From positions 20,761,052-20,825,051 of the forward strand of contig NC_065560.1 of the NCBI RefSeq assembly GCF_022605725.1: a DNA stretch of 64,000 bases, in the 5' to 3' direction. The notes below the pieces were generated by a model. The model made no database searches and was not told where the DNA came from. It was given only the letters and a program-made list of their open reading frames with translations. This document shows, in pieces, positions 63,805 through 64,000 of this stretch. Both the position numbers and the translations under genes were made by a program. Within the stretch, counting starts at the first letter, position 1. Each line of letters starts with the position of its first letter. The stretch comes from Anthonomus grandis grandis. Taxonomy: Eukaryota; Arthropoda; Insecta; Coleoptera; Curculionidae.

Positions 63805-63987
63805 TTATAATAATATGTTTGATTCTTCTGCTTTGTCTCTAAGTGGTATTCCTTTTGGATAAAGTGGATCAACTTCCGGTAAAAGGTAATGTTCATAAAA
63901 ATATTTTAGTTTGGGCAACATTTTAACTCTCCAAAATGCTTCATTACGAGGAATCTTCAAGAAACACGACTATTAAAAATTATAAGG
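63805..63987 (-). CDS. YqaJ-like nuclease domain, C-terminal piece (partial, tentative)
   Basis: At the right edge the minus strand has a frame of about 60 codons ending TAA (63805-63807): KIPRNEAFWRVKMLPKLKYF and YEHYLLPEVDPLYPKG, then IPLRDKAEESNILL. The N-x-x-FW...M-PKL-FY...LLPE pattern is how many insect proteins with a YqaJ-type viral recombinase/exonuclease fold end. An in-frame TAG lies just upstream, in a TTTTTAATAG context that could be a splice acceptor. It may be the last exon of a gene, or of a transposon-borne gene, starting outside the window. Only the C-terminus is visible, so confidence is limited. Confidence 0.4.
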
Positions 63988-64000
63988 CATAGCTATAATG

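Noticed and set aside
57018..64000. Upstream P450 exons (I helix AGxxT region, N-terminal anchor)
   Set aside because: I looked on the minus strand for the usual blocks and found none, so no exon is claimed here.

Overview
The window looks like insect nuclear DNA, most likely from a beetle-sized, repeat-rich genome. It is AT-rich, coding pieces are split by GT-AG introns, and nearly all recognisable coding sequence belongs to eukaryotic transposable elements typical of insects: long-TIR Tc1/mariner relatives, CR1/Jockey-type LINEs, Ty3/gypsy and BEL/Pao LTR elements, a Penelope-like element and a Helitron. No prokaryotic features, tRNA genes, rRNA genes or CRISPR arrays were seen. The species assignment is inference.

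The only host gene I can support is a clan-3 (CYP6/CYP9-like) cytochrome P450 on the minus strand. One exon (56742-57017) carries the ExxR arginine, the PERF motif and the haem-binding FGGGHRICLG. The terminal exon (33931-34097) begins QRFGIMQVRMG. A phase-1 GT-AG junction joins them exactly. The intron between them is about 22.6 kb and is packed with nested transposons. Upstream exons are not visible and probably lie beyond the right edge.

Layout. 1-10105: a GC-richer unidentified block, a mariner scrap, a decayed LINE (2912-5595), and a Jockey-like LINE (5596-9790) split by a 2.2-kb insertion. 10106-13518: a TA-flanked long-TIR mariner carrying an antisense LINE. 13521-18192: an LTR end, then an antisense Ty3/gypsy element (gag, protease, RT, and a small membrane ORF split by a Helitron). 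19528-21515: a well-preserved long-TIR mariner with three nonsense codons. 22732-26968: inverted arms around a Penelope-like element with a long open RT + GIY-YIG frame. 27197-33600: a hairpin MITE, a mariner copy cut by a BEL/Pao element, and a LINE. 33931-57017: the P450 exons and TE-filled intron, holding a LINE scrap, mariner copy B, a mariner nested between foldback arms, a mariner carrying a near-complete LINE, and a gypsy fragment hit by a LINE that was itself hit by an IS630-type transposon. 57018-64000: upstream intron or flank with an RNase H-bearing LINE, a mariner deletion derivative and a partial YqaJ-like ORF at the edge.

The window is therefore a record of successive insertions. 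Several junctions can be dated relative to one another because removing the younger insertion restores the older reading frame: the Helitron in the gypsy small ORF, the IS630 element in LINE RT, and the insertion in the Jockey RT. Most elements are dead. The best preserved are the Penelope ORF (catalytic Asp changed to Asn), the 44892-48545 LINE (one frameshift, one stop) and the IS630-type transposase (one frameshift).
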